From a virus, in the IMG/VR virus record IMGVR_UViG_3300009183_000383, positions 1 through 22,799 of that record: a stretch of DNA of 22,799 bases. One strand, given 5' to 3'. Of this stretch, positions 14,540 through 19,379 are shown piece by piece. Made by a program: the position numbers and the translations under genes. The notes beneath the pieces were generated by a model. It did not search any database. It saw only the letters and a list, made by a program, of their open reading frames with translations, and was not told where the DNA came from. Position 1 is the first letter of the stretch. The number at the start of each line of letters is the position of its first letter.

Positions 14540-14680
14540 ATGACTATTGAACTAAATGACTACGGCTTCATGTTTGACATGGGAGACTTTATCTATGTAT
14601 CCCTATCATGGGCGTTTATTATCTTGACCGCCCTATCTATAACCGCCTATAAGATTTATAAGAGAAAGAAGAATAAGTAA
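14540..14680 (+). CDS. small single-helix membrane protein (46 aa)
   Basis: Starts MTIELNDYGFMFDMGDF. It has one hydrophobic segment at residues ~18-36 (IYVSLSWAFIILTALSITA) and a basic tail (KIYKRKKNK), so the N-terminus would lie outside and the C-terminus inside. Starts directly after the stop of the acidic gene. Function unknown. Confidence 0.65.
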   Translation: MTIELNDYGFMFDMGDFIYVSLSWAFIILTALSITAYKIYKRKKNK

Positions 14681-14790
14681 TGACTACTAATCGCCTACTT
14701 ACTACCGCCGTCCAACTACTACTAGCGGGAGTAACTATTCCGCTACTAATCGCCGTAATAAAAGACCTAAAAGAGAATGGACTAAACTAA
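14680..14790 (+). CDS. tiny membrane peptide (36 aa)
   Basis: MTTNRLLTTAVQLLLAGVTI, then PLLIAVIKDLKENGLN: essentially one hydrophobic helix with a charged tail. Starts on a TAATG overlap and ends on another, so translation is coupled on both sides. Function unknown; a second small membrane peptide follows a similar plan at 16810. Confidence 0.6.
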   Translation: MTTNRLLTTAVQLLLAGVTIPLLIAVIKDLKENGLN

Positions 14791-14981
14791 TGAAATCAGA
14801 ATTAGAAAGAGATTTAGAAATCAAGGAAAGTTTTATTGATTTACTAAATGACGTTTATCCTACTGTAAAAATCGGCTACTCAACTTTTACACCCGCCGAA
14901 ATACTAGAGTGCTGTGATCCTATTGCGTTTAGTATTGGACTTATAGAGCACGAGGATTATCTAGCAGAATTAGAGGAGTAG
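14790..14981 (+). CDS. small hypothetical protein (63 aa)
   Basis: MKSELERDLEIKESFIDLLN, then DVYPTVKIGYSTFTPAEILE and CCDPIAFSIGLIEHEDYLAE. The wording resembles small actinophage proteins with a 'DPIAF..G..dh.D' tail. Last gene of the coupled operon begun at 14208, starting on a TAATG overlap. Function not recognised. Confidence 0.7.
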   Translation: MKSELERDLEIKESFIDLLNDVYPTVKIGYSTFTPAEILECCDPIAFSIGLIEHEDYLAELEE

Positions 14982-14986
14982 GTAAC

Positions 14987-14995
14987 GGCGTGTCG
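14987..14995 (+). repeat. GGCGTGTCG motif, one of four exact copies
   Basis: Exact copies at 14134..14142, 14987..14995 and 16391..16399, and on the minus strand at 17002..17010; a near copy (GGCGTGTTG) is at 16434. All lie in intergenic gaps of the small-gene array. Confidence 0.5.
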
Positions 14996-15016
14996 ACTTG
15001 ACAATGTAGGCAGCTG

Positions 15017-15036
15017 GCCCCCAAAGATGGGGGGGC
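15017..15036 (+). terminator. GC hairpin ending the 14208 operon
   Basis: GCCCCC-N8-GGGGGC. There is no T-run after it; the DnaA-like box follows immediately. It is probably a terminator or part of the repeated intergenic element. Confidence 0.4.
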
Positions 15037-15066
15037 TGTGGATAACTTAAGAGAGCCTGTGGAAAA
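15037..15066 (-). promoter_or_regulatory. pair of DnaA-box-like 9-mers, copy 1
   Basis: TGTGGATAA (15037..15045, minus-strand TTATCCACA, a perfect DnaA box) and TGTGGAAAA (15058..15066, minus-strand TTTTCCACA, fitting TTWTNCACA). Both point the same way, 21 bp apart. Confidence 0.5.
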
Positions 15067-15078
15067 CCCCTGAAATTT

Positions 15079-15094
15079 TGTGAGATTTATCACA
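15079..15094. promoter_or_regulatory. CRP/GlxR-like palindrome
   Basis: TGTGA-GATTTA-TCACA, an exact half-site match, lying 64 bp upstream of the -10 of the 15196 gene. Confidence 0.55.
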
Positions 15095-15118
15095 CGGCTT
15101 GAGCGTCTCAGTATTTGG

Positions 15119-15136
15119 AATTACTGGCCAGTAATT
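15119..15136. promoter_or_regulatory. 18-bp perfect palindrome (operator candidate)
   Basis: AATTACTGGCCAGTAATT reads the same on both strands and abuts the -35 region of the promoter at 15142. It is seen once in the window. Confidence 0.5.
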
Positions 15137-15141
15137 AGTTT

Positions 15142-15164
15142 ATGTCAGTGGGTTCGTGTATAAT
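15142..15164 (+). promoter_or_regulatory. array promoter (for 15196)
   Basis: ATGTCAG box at 15142, 11 bp after ATGTCA, then TATAAT (15159..15164). The leader ends in AACCAAACGAAAGG. Confidence 0.7.
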
Positions 15165-15195
15165 TCCATACATAACCAAACGAAAGGCGGACACC

Positions 15196-15390
15196 ATGTC
15201 AGCAAATGTCTATACAATCGAAAGCCTACTTATAGGAAAACTCTATCGCTCAAAGACTTTAACGGGCGAGATTATCTCAGCAGAAAAACACCCTGCACCA
15301 GTATGGTATGAAAACGCAGAGGCGTATTTAGTCGAGGTGCGTAATCATAACGGGGGCTATGCTCACCGAACCATTGCGGTCACTAACTAA
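15196..15390 (+). CDS. small hypothetical protein (64 aa)
   Basis: MSANVYTIESLLIGKLYRSK, then TLTGEIISAEKHP and AYLVEVRNHNGGYAHRTIAV. Start chosen at the ATG after AACGAAAGGCGGACACC; the frame upstream runs back through the promoter. The layout (IGK....LTGEII.A..HP....LVEV..) resembles the 49-aa protein at 18208, suggesting distant paralogues with a small beta-barrel fold. Single-gene transcription unit with the richest upstream control region in the array. Confidence 0.7.
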   Translation: MSANVYTIESLLIGKLYRSKTLTGEIISAEKHPAPVWYENAEAYLVEVRNHNGGYAHRTIAVTN

Positions 15391-15391
15391 T

Positions 15392-15414
15392 TTGTCAGTG
15401 GCACCTGATACAAT
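15392..15414 (+). promoter_or_regulatory. array promoter (for 15445)
   Basis: TTGTCAG box (15392), 11 bp, TACAAT (15409..15414) with TGA before it (extended -10). Starts two bases after the stop of the preceding gene. Confidence 0.7.
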
Positions 15415-15444
15415 TCCATTAACAAACTAACGAAAGGTCAAAAA

Positions 15445-15537
15445 ATGACACTTGATGAATACAAAGAAATGGTAACTGCTCAGCGTGAAGCGAGCAAAGC
15501 CGAAGCCCTAGCAATTCTAACACGAAAGGAAAACTAA
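15445..15537 (+). CDS. tiny helical peptide (30 aa)
   Basis: MTLDEYKEMVTAQREASKAE, then ALAILTRKEN. AACGAAAGG lies seven bases upstream. Charged, probably a single helix. It may also act as a leader cistron whose 3' end supplies the ribosome site (CGAAAGGA) for the next gene. Function unknown. Confidence 0.6.
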   Translation: MTLDEYKEMVTAQREASKAEALAILTRKEN

Positions 15538-15539
15538 TA

Positions 15540-15683
15540 ATGGGAAACATCCTAGATGAATTAACCAACATCATTGCAATAGATTGTTCATGGTGCGGTG
15601 GCGCAGGATTTATATTTTTTGGAAACGAAAATGATTTTGATGTCGAGCCTTGCGATTGCGTAACAGATGAGGAGTTAATTTAA
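15540..15683 (+). CDS. small zinc-finger-like protein (47 aa)
   Basis: MGNILDELTNIIAIDCSWCG, then GAGFIFFGNENDFDVEPCDC. C16, C19, C38 and C40 form a C-x2-C...C-x-C ligand set around a short beta hairpin. The MGN(I/L)...E(L) start resembles the 16500 gene, hinting at duplication. A ribosome site lies in the tail of the preceding cistron and its end overlaps the next gene (TAATG). Confidence 0.7.
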   Translation: MGNILDELTNIIAIDCSWCGGAGFIFFGNENDFDVEPCDCVTDEELI

Positions 15684-15889
15684 TGTATAAACTAACTTGC
15701 GCCTATGACGGCAACGCACCGCATTGGACAGTGGAATACGAAAACGAATACGGGGCTTGGGAAAACTTCTTCCTATTCACCGATTGGGGATTTGCTGACG
15801 AATACTCAACAGTTAATCTTTATACACCAACAGGCAAATGCCACACAAAAGTTTTTTATCGTGCAGGACGAAAGGTCGTAATTAAATAA
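15683..15889 (+). CDS. small hypothetical protein, Trp/Tyr-rich (68 aa)
   Basis: MYKLTCAYDGNAPHWTVEYE, then NEYGAWENFFLFTDWGFADE and YRAGRKVVIK. Mostly beta by appearance, rich in aromatic residues. Coupled by TAATG overlaps at both ends to its neighbours. I do not recognise the family. Confidence 0.7.
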   Translation: MYKLTCAYDGNAPHWTVEYENEYGAWENFFLFTDWGFADEYSTVNLYTPTGKCHTKVFYRAGRKVVIK

Positions 15890-16050
15890 TGAATATCTAT
15901 GAGTTTAACGCTTTCATAAATGTAGAGGCTGAGTCCTATGATGAGGCTATTGATGTATTCCAATTCCAATTAAAATACGGAATAAATAAAGACAATGTTT
16001 ATGTCGCAGACATAAACCAATTAACTAATAACGAAAGCGTTGAGGTATAA
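15889..16050 (+). CDS. small hypothetical protein (53 aa)
   Basis: MNIYEFNAFINVEAESYDEA, then IDVFQFQLKYGINKDNVYVA. The pattern 'f.v.v.AesydeA...' is typical of small phage proteins of unknown role. Coupled to the previous gene by a one-base overlap. Confidence 0.68.
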   Translation: MNIYEFNAFINVEAESYDEAIDVFQFQLKYGINKDNVYVADINQLTNNESVEV

Positions 16051-16052
16051 AG

Positions 16053-16244
16053 ATGATGACACGCAAGGACTATGTCGCAACGGCAGAAATTCTAAAGTAT
16101 GCCAGCGATAAAACTCATCCCGCTTTATTCTCTAAAATGGTAAATGATTTCGCTGAAATGTTTGCGAAAGATAATGACCGATTTGATGTAAGGCGATTTC
16201 ATGAAGCCAGTGGATACAATGTTCCAAACTTCACTTCGAGATAA
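16053..16244 (+). CDS. conserved phage hypothetical protein (62-63 aa)
   Basis: MTRKDYVATAEILKYASDKT, then FSKMVNDFAEMFAKDNDRFD and RRFHEASGY. The MTRKDY...A..L and NDRFD..RF..A.GY signatures belong to a short protein found in very many phages, without known function. Tandem ATG codons at 16053 and 16056 both suit the GAGG upstream. Confidence 0.78.
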   Translation: MMTRKDYVATAEILKYASDKTHPALFSKMVNDFAEMFAKDNDRFDVRRFHEASGYNVPNFTSR

Positions 16245-16350
16245 AGTAAAACGAATTCAGGAATTGCGCCGCAGTAATGCGGCGCAACCTGTTCGTAATA
16301 AAAAAAAATACACACGCAAGATCAAACATAAAAATAAAAATGCAGAATGA
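16219..16350 (+). CDS. small highly basic ORF (43 aa)
   Basis: Starts inside the preceding gene in another frame: MFQTSLRDKVKRIQELRRSN, then 23 more residues, of which about half are K or R. It would suit nucleic-acid binding. Against it: a weak ribosome site and a strong hairpin (16264..16287) in its middle that may instead be the operon's terminator. Confidence 0.4.
   Translation: MFQTSLRDKVKRIQELRRSNAAQPVRNKKKYTRKIKHKNKNAE
16264..16287 (+). terminator. 10-bp perfect hairpin
   Basis: TTGCGCCGCA-GTAA-TGCGGCGCAA, a 10-bp GC-rich stem with a GNRA-type loop, 20 bp after the 16053 gene. No T-run follows. It may be a terminator or a messenger 3'-end stabiliser. Confidence 0.45.
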
Positions 16351-16448
16351 TGCATAACTATGCAGCTGCGCCCACAAGGGTGCGGGGTCGGGCGTGTCGT
16401 TACGGGTGTGATATAAAAGACCCTGGAAATTTGGGCGTGTTGTAGAAT

Positions 16449-16471
16449 TTGTCAGCGGCTAATGATAGTAT
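16449..16471 (+). promoter_or_regulatory. array promoter (for 16500)
   Basis: TTGTCAG box (16449), 11 bp, TAGTAT (16466..16471) with TGA before it. Leader ends CGACGAAAGG. Confidence 0.6.
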
Positions 16472-16499
16472 TCTCTTAAATCGACGAAAGGCTAAAACT

Positions 16500-16658
16500 G
16501 TGGGTAATTTAATTGAAGAACTTTGTGCAGTATGCACAGCAACTACTAATTGCTATTCTATTATTCCTTCTTTACTATGTGATGAACACTATTTTGAGTG
16601 GCAAGAAGAAAAAATGATTTGGGAACTTGACCGCTCAACAGAAGGGATTTACCTATAA
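16500..16658 (+). CDS. small zinc-finger-like protein (52 aa), GTG start
   Basis: A GTG at 16500 is chosen because CGACGAAAGG stands eight bases upstream; the frame open before it covers the promoter. Sequence (M)GNLIEELCAVCTATTNCYSI, then LLCDEHYFEWQEEKM. C9, C12, C33 and H36 form a C-x2-C...C-x2-H finger. Coupled to the next gene by TAATG. Confidence 0.68.
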   Translation: MGNLIEELCAVCTATTNCYSIIPSLLCDEHYFEWQEEKMIWELDRSTEGIYL

Positions 16659-16810
16659 TGAATGATATTAACTCTTGCTATTGCACTAATTATTCTATCT
16701 GCACAATATGCGCTAAAGGCTATTCTTCTTCCGATGCCGTCTTCTATCGTGACCCCGTCGCAGATTACATGGAAACACGTATGGCGGATGCAGAAATGGG
16801 GGACCTATAA
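16658..16810 (+). CDS. small cysteine-rich protein (50 aa)
   Basis: MNDINSCYCTNYSICTICAK, then GYSSSDAVFYRDPVADYMET. C7, C9, C15 and C18 give a tight C-x-C-x5-C-x2-C cluster that could hold one zinc. Coupled by TAATG at both ends. Function unknown. Confidence 0.65.
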   Translation: MNDINSCYCTNYSICTICAKGYSSSDAVFYRDPVADYMETRMADAEMGDL

Positions 16811-16905
16811 TGATTGACATTATTGGATCTGTTATAGGAATTTCATTTATTGCAATTCTTATCTTTCCATTCGCATTAATTATTTGGGCCCTGATGCAAG
16901 ATTAA
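16810..16905 (+). CDS. tiny membrane peptide (31 aa)
   Basis: MIDIIGSVIGISFIAILIFP, then FALIIWALMQD: one continuous transmembrane helix. Starts on a TAATG overlap. Last gene of the 16500 unit. It recalls the membrane peptide at 14680. Confidence 0.6.
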   Translation: MIDIIGSVIGISFIAILIFPFALIIWALMQD

Positions 16906-16919
16906 TCTGCAGCTGCCGC

Positions 16920-16935
16920 CCCCAATACTGTGGGG
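16920..16935 (+). terminator. short GC hairpin of the repeated intergenic element
   Basis: CCCCA-ATACTG-TGGGG, immediately before the DnaA-like box pair, in the same relative position as the hairpins at 15017 and 19211. Confidence 0.35.
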
Positions 16936-16967
16936 TTATCCACAGCCTTACGGATGCCTGTGGATAA
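16936..16967. promoter_or_regulatory. inverted pair of perfect DnaA boxes, copy 2
   Basis: TTATCCACA (16936..16944) and TGTGGATAA (16959..16967) face each other. They form a 10-bp inverted repeat (TTATCCACAG/CTGTGGATAA) with a 12-bp centre, so a plain hairpin is an alternative reading. Confidence 0.5.
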
Positions 16968-16978
16968 TTCCTGGAATT

Positions 16979-16994
16979 TGTGATAAAAATCACA
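16979..16994. promoter_or_regulatory. CRP/GlxR-like palindrome
   Basis: TGTGA-TAAAAA-TCACA, exact half sites, 49 bp upstream of the -10 of the 17080 gene and directly after CCTGGAATT, as in the other copies of this element. Confidence 0.55.
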
Positions 16995-17026
16995 AATGAG
17001 TCGACACGCCGATAGGGTCCTACTAA

Positions 17027-17049
17027 TTGTCAGCGGACCATGCTACAAT
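17027..17049 (+). promoter_or_regulatory. array promoter (for 17080)
   Basis: TTGTCAG box (17027), 11 bp, TACAAT (17044..17049) with TGC before it. Leader ends AAACAAACGAGAGG. Confidence 0.7.
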
Positions 17050-17079
17050 TCCACTAATCAAACAAACGAGAGGTAATAA

Positions 17080-17340
17080 ATGAATACAATGCTAGACACA
17101 ACAAACTGGGCACAATTCCCACTAACAGTTAATGGAGTTAATTTTGTATCTAAGGTAGATACAAATGGCTCAATGTATAATCAGATTAAGGTTTTGCCTA
17201 CTGGTATCTTTGACACAATGAACAAGGCTGCAATTATGGACATTATCGGTGACCCGTCTAAATTGTCTCATGATGAATTGTTATCTGAATTGGTCCGTAT
17301 CAACGAAGGCGCTTCACAGGCCGTAATTGAGTTAGCCTAA
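17080..17340 (+). CDS. small hypothetical protein (86 aa)
   Basis: MNTMLDTTNWAQFPLTVNGV, then NFVSKVDTNGSMYNQIKVLP and KLSHDELLSELVRINEGASQ. A likely beta N-terminal half is followed by a helical C-terminal half. Single-gene unit under one of the best conserved array promoters, with DnaA-like and CRP-like sites upstream. Function not recognised. Confidence 0.72.
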   Translation: MNTMLDTTNWAQFPLTVNGVNFVSKVDTNGSMYNQIKVLPTGIFDTMNKAAIMDIIGDPSKLSHDELLSELVRINEGASQAVIELA

Positions 17341-17350
17341 TCTAATAGTT

Positions 17351-17390
17351 AGGCAGGGTTGGCAAAAATGTCAGCCCTGCCTGCTATAAT
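17351..17390 (+). promoter_or_regulatory. array promoter fused with a terminator hairpin (for 17416)
   Basis: ATGTCAG box (17368), 11 bp, TATAAT (17385..17390) with TGC before it. The inverted repeat AGGCAGGG/CCCTGCCT (17351..17358 with 17375..17382) has the box in its loop and its right arm in the spacer. The same DNA could terminate the upstream gene and start the downstream one. Confidence 0.6.
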
Positions 17391-17415
17391 CTTTATCTAA
17401 ACGAAGGGAAACAAA

Positions 17416-17691
17416 ATGCTATCAACCGCTTTGGAAATCTTAGAGGCAACGAAGGCAAGCGTCTTTGATGATGAAATCATGGGACTTGCTGGTGAATTGC
17501 ACACACGCAGAAATGAATTGCCTGATGAAATGCACGCTAAGTTTTTATTTATGTATTCGTCTGCCCTTGCTAGTAAAGTCGCAGACCTTGTAACTAAGGT
17601 ATTACTATCTGAAACAGAAATGTCAGCCCTTATTGATACAATAACAGAATTAGACGACCTAACCGAAACTATCTTAGAGGAGAATAACTAA
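17416..17691 (+). CDS. small helical hypothetical protein (91 aa)
   Basis: MLSTALEILEATKASVFDDE, then IMGLAGELHTRRNELPDEMH and a C-terminal helix ending in ETILEENN. All-helical, acidic. AAACGAAGGG lies upstream. It abuts the next ATG directly (TAAATG). Function not recognised. Confidence 0.72.
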   Translation: MLSTALEILEATKASVFDDEIMGLAGELHTRRNELPDEMHAKFLFMYSSALASKVADLVTKVLLSETEMSALIDTITELDDLTETILEENN

Positions 17692-17970
17692 ATGGGAAGT
17701 AATCTTGCTTATGACCTTGCGTCAGATGAATTAGGCTTAGACCTGGAAACTGCTATCGGTTATCACTTGCGTGGCAACCACTATCCACCCGTCCCGCTAT
17801 CTATGGTGCAACCATGTATTGATGCTATTGATGCATACTATGATGAGGACTATAACAGAGAGATACAATTACCCTCTGGAGTATTTTGGCGTAATCAAGA
17901 TACTGCACCTGCTTCAGCAATAGTAGATGCACACCACTTAGACTCATGGCTACCACAAGAGGAGTATTAA
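17692..17970 (+). CDS. conserved actinophage-type hypothetical protein (92 aa)
   Basis: DLASDELGLDLETAIGYHLR, then GNHYPPVPLSMVQPCIDAID. The 'L...I.YHL..NHYPPVP..MV' signature matches, as far as I recall, a small protein recurrent in actinobacteriophage genomes; no biochemical role is known to me. A GGAG-type site lies in the end of the preceding gene, to which it is coupled. Confidence 0.78.
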   Translation: MGSNLAYDLASDELGLDLETAIGYHLRGNHYPPVPLSMVQPCIDAIDAYYDEDYNREIQLPSGVFWRNQDTAPASAIVDAHHLDSWLPQEEY

Positions 17971-17971
17971 A

Positions 17972-18112
17972 ATGGATAATCTTTATTCTATCTTATCCGA
18001 ATGGTATCCTGATGGTAACTATTCCGAGCAAGAGCTTTGGGACGCTATCGCCGAGTCACAAGGCGTAGATGTCTATTCGATCATGGACGGCGACCTAACA
18101 GAATACTTGTGA
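17972..18112 (+). CDS. small acidic hypothetical protein (46 aa)
   Basis: MDNLYSILSEWYPDGNYSEQ, then ELWDAIAESQGVDVYSIMDG. GAGGAG lies nine bases upstream, inside the previous gene's last codons. Its TTG-TGA end is part of the CRP-like palindrome at 18108. Function unknown. Confidence 0.65.
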   Translation: MDNLYSILSEWYPDGNYSEQELWDAIAESQGVDVYSIMDGDLTEYL

Positions 18113-18123
18113 TGTAAGTCACA
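18108..18123. promoter_or_regulatory. CRP/GlxR-like palindrome overlapping a stop codon
   Basis: TGTGA-TGTAAG-TCACA within the longer inverted repeat CTTGTGA/TCACAAG (18106..18125). It lies 53 bp upstream of the -10 of the 18208 gene. Confidence 0.55.
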
Positions 18124-18149
18124 AGGTAATAATCTCAAATAATAAGATT

Positions 18150-18182
18150 GGGGTGGAAAATGTCAGACCGCCCCTGTATAAT
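18150..18182 (+). promoter_or_regulatory. array promoter fused with a hairpin (for 18208)
   Basis: ATGTCAG box (18160), 11 bp, TATAAT (18177..18182). GGGGTGG/CCGCCCC (18150..18156 with 18168..18174, one G-T pair) encloses the box. Leader ends CAACCTAACGAAAGG. Confidence 0.65.
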
Positions 18183-18207
18183 AATCAACCTAACGAAAGG
18201 AAACACA

Positions 18208-18357
18208 ATGACAACACTAGAAATCGGACAGACTATCACAACTGCAAAAAGCGGTGTGACAGGAATAATCAAGGCGGTAGATAATCACCCAAGCGGTGTA
18301 AATCGTGTCTTGCTTGATGTCAATGGAACTGAACGCTGGACAAGCGTATCGGCATAA
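18208..18357 (+). CDS. small hypothetical protein (49 aa)
   Basis: MTTLEIGQTITTAKSGVTGI, then IKAVDNHPSGVNRVLLDVNG and TERWTSVSA. Start set by AACGAAAGGAAACACA; the longer frame would include the promoter. It looks like a small SH3-type beta barrel and shares its layout with the 15196 protein. Single-gene unit. Confidence 0.7.
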   Translation: MTTLEIGQTITTAKSGVTGIIKAVDNHPSGVNRVLLDVNGTERWTSVSA

Positions 18358-18439
18358 TTACCATAGGCGGTAAATGTCCTGAGCATGACAATTAAAACTG
18401 CTCAACCCAACCAACCAAACAGAAAAGGAAAATAAACAC

Positions 18440-18862
18440 ATGGCACGACATAAAGCAATTAGCGTTAAAATTGCAACACCAAAGGTAATCAAGGCACTAG
18501 AGGCTTCACTTGCTAAACTAGAAGCAGACTACGCTTCACAAGAAGCAAACGAAGCAAAGTATGAAAAGGCTCGCAAGGCTTGGCAGAAGGAAGTTATTGA
18601 CTATGCAGTAGCAAACATCAAGAAGGCAGAAAACTTCCGCACCAACTATCGTCATTGGTCAAACAATCTTAACATTGACTTTGATTTGACAGTTAATGAA
18701 AAAGACATGCCTAAAGAGCCTGAGAAGGACTTTGTTACAATGCACCAACACTCATACAATGAGCAGAAAGAGGAAATCTCAAATGCTATTCGTATCCTCA
18801 AAATGACAGATGAGGAAGTAGTTAATACCTCAACTTACAATGCGGTTGCTCGTTATCTCTAA
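18440..18862 (+). CDS. coiled-coil hypothetical protein (140 aa)
   Basis: MARHKAISVKIATPKVIKAL, then a lysine/glutamate-rich helix (EASLAKLEADYASQEANEAKYEKARKAW in pieces, ~20-48), a middle loop and a helical end (ISNAIRILKMTDEEVVNTST). Probably a dimeric coiled coil. The AGAAAAGGAAAATAAACAC leader is a degenerate form of the array motif. The promoter is unclear: an ATGTCC box at 18374 is not followed by a good -10. Function unknown. Confidence 0.75.
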   Translation: MARHKAISVKIATPKVIKALEASLAKLEADYASQEANEAKYEKARKAWQKEVIDYAVANIKKAENFRTNYRHWSNNLNIDFDLTVNEKDMPKEPEKDFVTMHQHSYNEQKEEISNAIRILKMTDEEVVNTSTYNAVARYL

Positions 18863-18872
18863 ATAAGTAAAT

Positions 18873-18909
18873 GGGGGGCTAGACAAAATCTAGCCTCCCA
18901 TGTTATACT
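18873..18909 (+). promoter_or_regulatory. promoter fused with a terminator hairpin (for 18937)
   Basis: TAGACA (18880..18885), 18 bp, TATACT (18904..18909) with TGT before it. An 11-bp hairpin (18873..18883 with 18889..18899, loop CAAAA) covers the -35 and much of the spacer, and would also end the 18440 transcript. No TGTCAG box here. Confidence 0.6.
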
Positions 18910-18936
18910 TCGTATCCCTACTAACAAAGGAACAAA

Positions 18937-19170
18937 ATGCGTTATCGTGTAGAAATCTTTGATGAAGTTAAGTCTAATGATTTAACTATTTATTCAGAGC
19001 AAGGCGTTGATAAAGAATACTTAACTGAATTGGTATTCTCTAACATAAGAAACTTTGACGGAAACATAAAGGCTTATGTGTATGATAGTTTAAGAAAAAA
19101 GAAAGTAACCGCTCTATACTTACCAATGGAAATTGTAAGTGGAGTAAAGTCTAAAGTTAATTTAGTTTAA
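18937..19170 (+). CDS. small hypothetical protein (77 aa)
   Basis: MRYRVEIFDEVKSNDLTIYS, then EQGVDKEYLTELVFSNIRNF and ending GVKSKVNLV. Alternating beta/alpha appearance (YRVEIFD ... LTELVFSNI ... AYVYDS). AACAAAGGAACAAA upstream is the array ribosome motif with one change. Single-gene unit closed by the hairpin at 19176. Function unknown. Confidence 0.72.
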   Translation: MRYRVEIFDEVKSNDLTIYSEQGVDKEYLTELVFSNIRNFDGNIKAYVYDSLRKKKVTALYLPMEIVSGVKSKVNLV

Positions 19171-19175
19171 AGCTT

Positions 19176-19200
19176 GGGGCGGGATCCTGCTTCCCGCCCC
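19176..19200 (+). terminator. GC-rich hairpin after the 18937 gene
   Basis: GGGGCGGGA/TCCCGCCCC, a perfect 9-bp stem with a 7-nt loop, five bases after the stop. No T-run, as is common for actinobacterial-type terminators. Confidence 0.6.
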
Positions 19201-19210
19201 ACATCCTGCG

Positions 19211-19226
19211 CCCCCAATATTGGGGG
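19211..19226. repeat. 16-bp palindrome of the repeated intergenic element
   Basis: CCCCCAATATTGGGGG, directly upstream of the third DnaA-like pair. A decayed copy (CCCCCAATATTAGAGG) is at about 20521, before the 20617 gene. Confidence 0.55.
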
Positions 19227-19227
19227 G

Positions 19228-19259
19228 TTATCCACAGCCTTACGACAACCTGTGGAAAA
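19228..19259. promoter_or_regulatory. inverted pair of DnaA-box-like 9-mers, copy 3
   Basis: TTATCCACA (19228..19236, perfect) and TGTGGAAAA (19251..19259, minus TTTTCCACA), 23 bp apart start to start, exactly as in copy 2. Confidence 0.5.
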
Positions 19260-19270
19260 CCCCCAGAATT

Positions 19271-19286
19271 TGTGAGATTGATCACA
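19271..19286. promoter_or_regulatory. CRP/GlxR-like palindrome
   Basis: TGTGA-GATTGA-TCACA, exact half sites, 54 bp upstream of the -10 of the DUF932 gene and right after AGAATT, as in the other copies. Confidence 0.55.
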
Positions 19287-19323
19287 TGGGACAAATGGGA
19301 CAAATCACTAACAAGACTAGTAA

Positions 19324-19346
19324 ATGTCAGACCCTTATGTTATACT
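19324..19346 (+). promoter_or_regulatory. array promoter (for 19380)
   Basis: ATGTCAG box (19324), 11 bp, TATACT (19341..19346) with TGT before it. Leader CAATCAACCAACCGAAAGGAAA. Confidence 0.7.
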
Positions 19347-19379
19347 AAATCAATCAACCAACCGAAAGGAAATAAATTC

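Noticed and set aside
18374-18396. Array promoter before the 18440 gene
   Set aside because: An ATGTCC box exists but the hexamer 11 bp later (ATTAAA) is a poor -10; left unannotated.
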